Assembly: GCA_003231035.1 (NCBI GenBank)
Contig: QIHU01000196.1
Span: 1-6,917, forward strand
Direction of reading: 5' to 3'
DNA: 6,917 bases
Source of the DNA: Acidobacteriota bacterium
GTDB taxonomy: Bacteria > Acidobacteriota > Thermoanaerobaculia > Multivoradales > SZUA-115
Under the pieces are notes generated by a model. It searched no databases. It saw nothing but the letters and a program-made list of their open reading frames with translations, and had not been told where the DNA came from. Below, one piece after another: positions 6,065-6,917 of this stretch (the first letter of the stretch is position 1; the number at the start of each line of letters is the position of its first letter). The position numbers were made by a program, and so were the translations under genes.

Positions 6065-6577
6065 ATGACCTCGCAAGAATTTAGTCACCTCGACGCGGAG
6101 GGCCAAGCCAGGATGGTCGACGTCTCCGGCAAGCCGATTACGCGTCGCGTCGCCGAGGCGTCCTGCCGCGTGCTTCTCGCACGCTCGACCACGCAACGCC
6201 TCAGCTCCTTGCCCAAGGGGGACGGCTACGCGGTGGCTCGTTTGGCTGGAATTCAGGCGGCCAAGAGGACCAGCGAGTTGATCCCGCTGGCCCATCCACT
6301 GCCCATCGACCAGGTCGATGTCGAGATCACACCGGTGGCGGACGGAGTGGAGATTCGTAGCCGGGTGGTCACCGTGGCGCGCACCGGTGCCGAGATGGAG
6401 GCGCTGATGGCCTGTTCCACCGCCGCCCTCGCCCTCTACGACATGGTCAAGGCGGTGGAGCGCGGAGCGGTGGTGACCGATCTTAGGCTGGAGGCCAAGA
6501 GTGGTGGACAAAGAGGGGACTATCGGCGCGGTGAGCTGGCAGCGGAGCCGGTCCCGTGCCAGGAGGAGGGGCGATGA
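6065..6577 (+). CDS. moaC: cyclic pyranopterin monophosphate synthase MoaC
   Basis: This 170-residue enzyme converts 3',8-cyclo-7,8-dihydro-GTP, made by the radical SAM protein MoaA, into cyclic pyranopterin monophosphate, the first stable intermediate of molybdenum cofactor synthesis. It acts in the cytosol, as a hexamer in characterised members. The active-site set equivalent to E. coli MoaC is present: K51 (in PKGDGYA), H77 (PLAHPL), E110 and E112 (TGAEMEAL), D126 and K129 (YDMVKA). GIQAAKRT and AKSGGQRGDY are also typical. Length fits the family (about 160). ATG 6065 is chosen because AAGGAG (6051-6056) lies eight bases upstream; an in-frame GTG at 6038 would put that site inside the gene. 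The stop overlaps the next gene's start by four bases. No other molybdenum cofactor gene is visible in the window. Confidence 0.97.
   Translation: MTSQEFSHLDAEGQARMVDVSGKPITRRVAEASCRVLLARSTTQRLSSLPKGDGYAVARLAGIQAAKRTSELIPLAHPLPIDQVDVEITPVADGVEIRSRVVTVARTGAEMEALMACSTAALALYDMVKAVERGAVVTDLRLEAKSGGQRGDYRRGELAAEPVPCQEEGR
6561..6566 (+). promoter_or_regulatory. ribosome binding site of the namZ-like gene
   Basis: AGGAGG lies seven bases before the ATG at 6574, inside the last codons of moaC. It is the strongest Shine-Dalgarno sequence in the window. It fixes the start of the downstream gene and excludes the in-frame GTG at 6556, which lies upstream of it. Confidence 0.8.
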
Positions 6578-6917
6578 CGATAGAAGTTGGCCTGGACCGT
6601 CTCGTGGAAAGGGCCGCTGAGCTGGAGGGCCGGCCCTACGGCCTGTTGGCCCATTCGGCCTCGGTCACCAGCGAGTTGGTACCGGCCCATTTGGCACTGG
6701 CGGCCAGCAAGGCAGGGCCACCCGCCGCCCTCTTTGGGCCGGAGCACGGCTTCTACGGCGTGGAGCAAGACATGGTGGTGGCGGCGGCGGGTATCGATCC
6801 TTTGACCGGGGCGCCGATTGTCTCGCTCTACGGAGATTCGGCCGAGTCCTTGCGCCCCGCTCCCGGGGCCTTTGCCGGCCTCGAAGTCCTGGTCATCGAT
6901 CTGCAGGATGTGGGCTG
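6574..6917 (+). CDS. namZ: NamZ/DUF1343 exo-beta-N-acetylmuramidase family protein, N-terminal part
   Basis: The window ends inside this gene after 114 complete codons. Visible family signatures are GLDRLVE (6-12), ALFGPEHGFYG (about 56-66), the D..TG.P..SLYG segment (about 77-91) and LEVLVIDLQDVG at the end. These match the N-terminal half of DUF1343, whose characterised members (NamZ) release MurNAc from the non-reducing ends of peptidoglycan fragments. The ATG overlaps the moaC stop as ATGA, with a strong AGGAGG upstream, so translation is probably coupled to moaC. The conserved region starts at about residue 5 and there is no hydrophobic signal segment. An in-frame TGA at 6532-6534 rules out a longer secreted form starting upstream. 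This suggests a cytosolic enzyme, perhaps in cell wall recycling. Catalytic residues further downstream cannot be checked, so the activity is inferred from the family. Confidence 0.85.
   Translation, partial: MTIEVGLDRLVERAAELEGRPYGLLAHSASVTSELVPAHLALAASKAGPPAALFGPEHGFYGVEQDMVVAAAGIDPLTGAPIVSLYGDSAESLRPAPGAFAGLEVLVIDLQDVG

Noticed and set aside
5447..6511. 354-codon open frame on the minus strand spanning the glycosyltransferase and moaC
   Set aside because: It is out of frame with the clear glycosyltransferase, antisense to moaC, and rich in Arg, His and Gly as expected of a GC-rich shadow frame. No family motif is visible.

Overview
The window is GC-rich, densely packed bacterial chromosome that reads mostly as housekeeping sequence. 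It carries five complete protein genes and the start of a sixth: ftsK, fmt and rsmB on the plus strand, a family 2 glycosyltransferase on the minus strand, then moaC and the first 114 codons of a NamZ/DUF1343-type gene on the plus strand. The four-segment FtsK membrane domain and the fmt-rsmB pair indicate a bacterium. The glycosyltransferase subfamily and the style of the proteins would fit the broad deltaproteobacterial or Acidobacteriota-like range. That placement is an impression, not a demonstrated result.

Layout. Bases 1-135 are the leader of ftsK. They hold a possible extended -10 element, an imperfect hairpin and an 11-codon mini-ORF that stops six bases before the ftsK ATG. ftsK (136-2664) encodes a full-length DNA translocase. 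A 90-base gap follows, with a promoter-like element so close to the fmt ATG that the transcript could be leaderless. fmt (2755-3705) and rsmB (3735-5156) form the familiar initiator-tRNA formylation and 16S rRNA methylation pair, here without a visible def gene. rsmB and the minus-strand glycosyltransferase (5182-5919) converge on a perfect 12-bp hairpin at 5153-5180 that lies between and partly within their stop codons. The divergent gap 5920-6064 contains a perfect 10-bp palindrome and a short imperfect repeat. moaC (6065-6577) overlaps the namZ-like gene (6574 to the window end) by four bases.

How the genes fit together. ftsK, fmt and rsmB serve chromosome segregation and translation. The glycosyltransferase probably acts on a membrane-linked glycan. 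moaC belongs to molybdenum cofactor synthesis and is translationally coupled to a gene whose family removes MurNAc from peptidoglycan fragments, a pairing with no obvious metabolic logic.

I found no mobile element, CRISPR array, tRNA or rRNA, and no clear evidence of an undescribed system. The observations most worth a second look are the moaC/namZ coupling, the apparent absence of a signal peptide on the NamZ-like protein, the structured ftsK leader and the shared hairpin between convergent genes.
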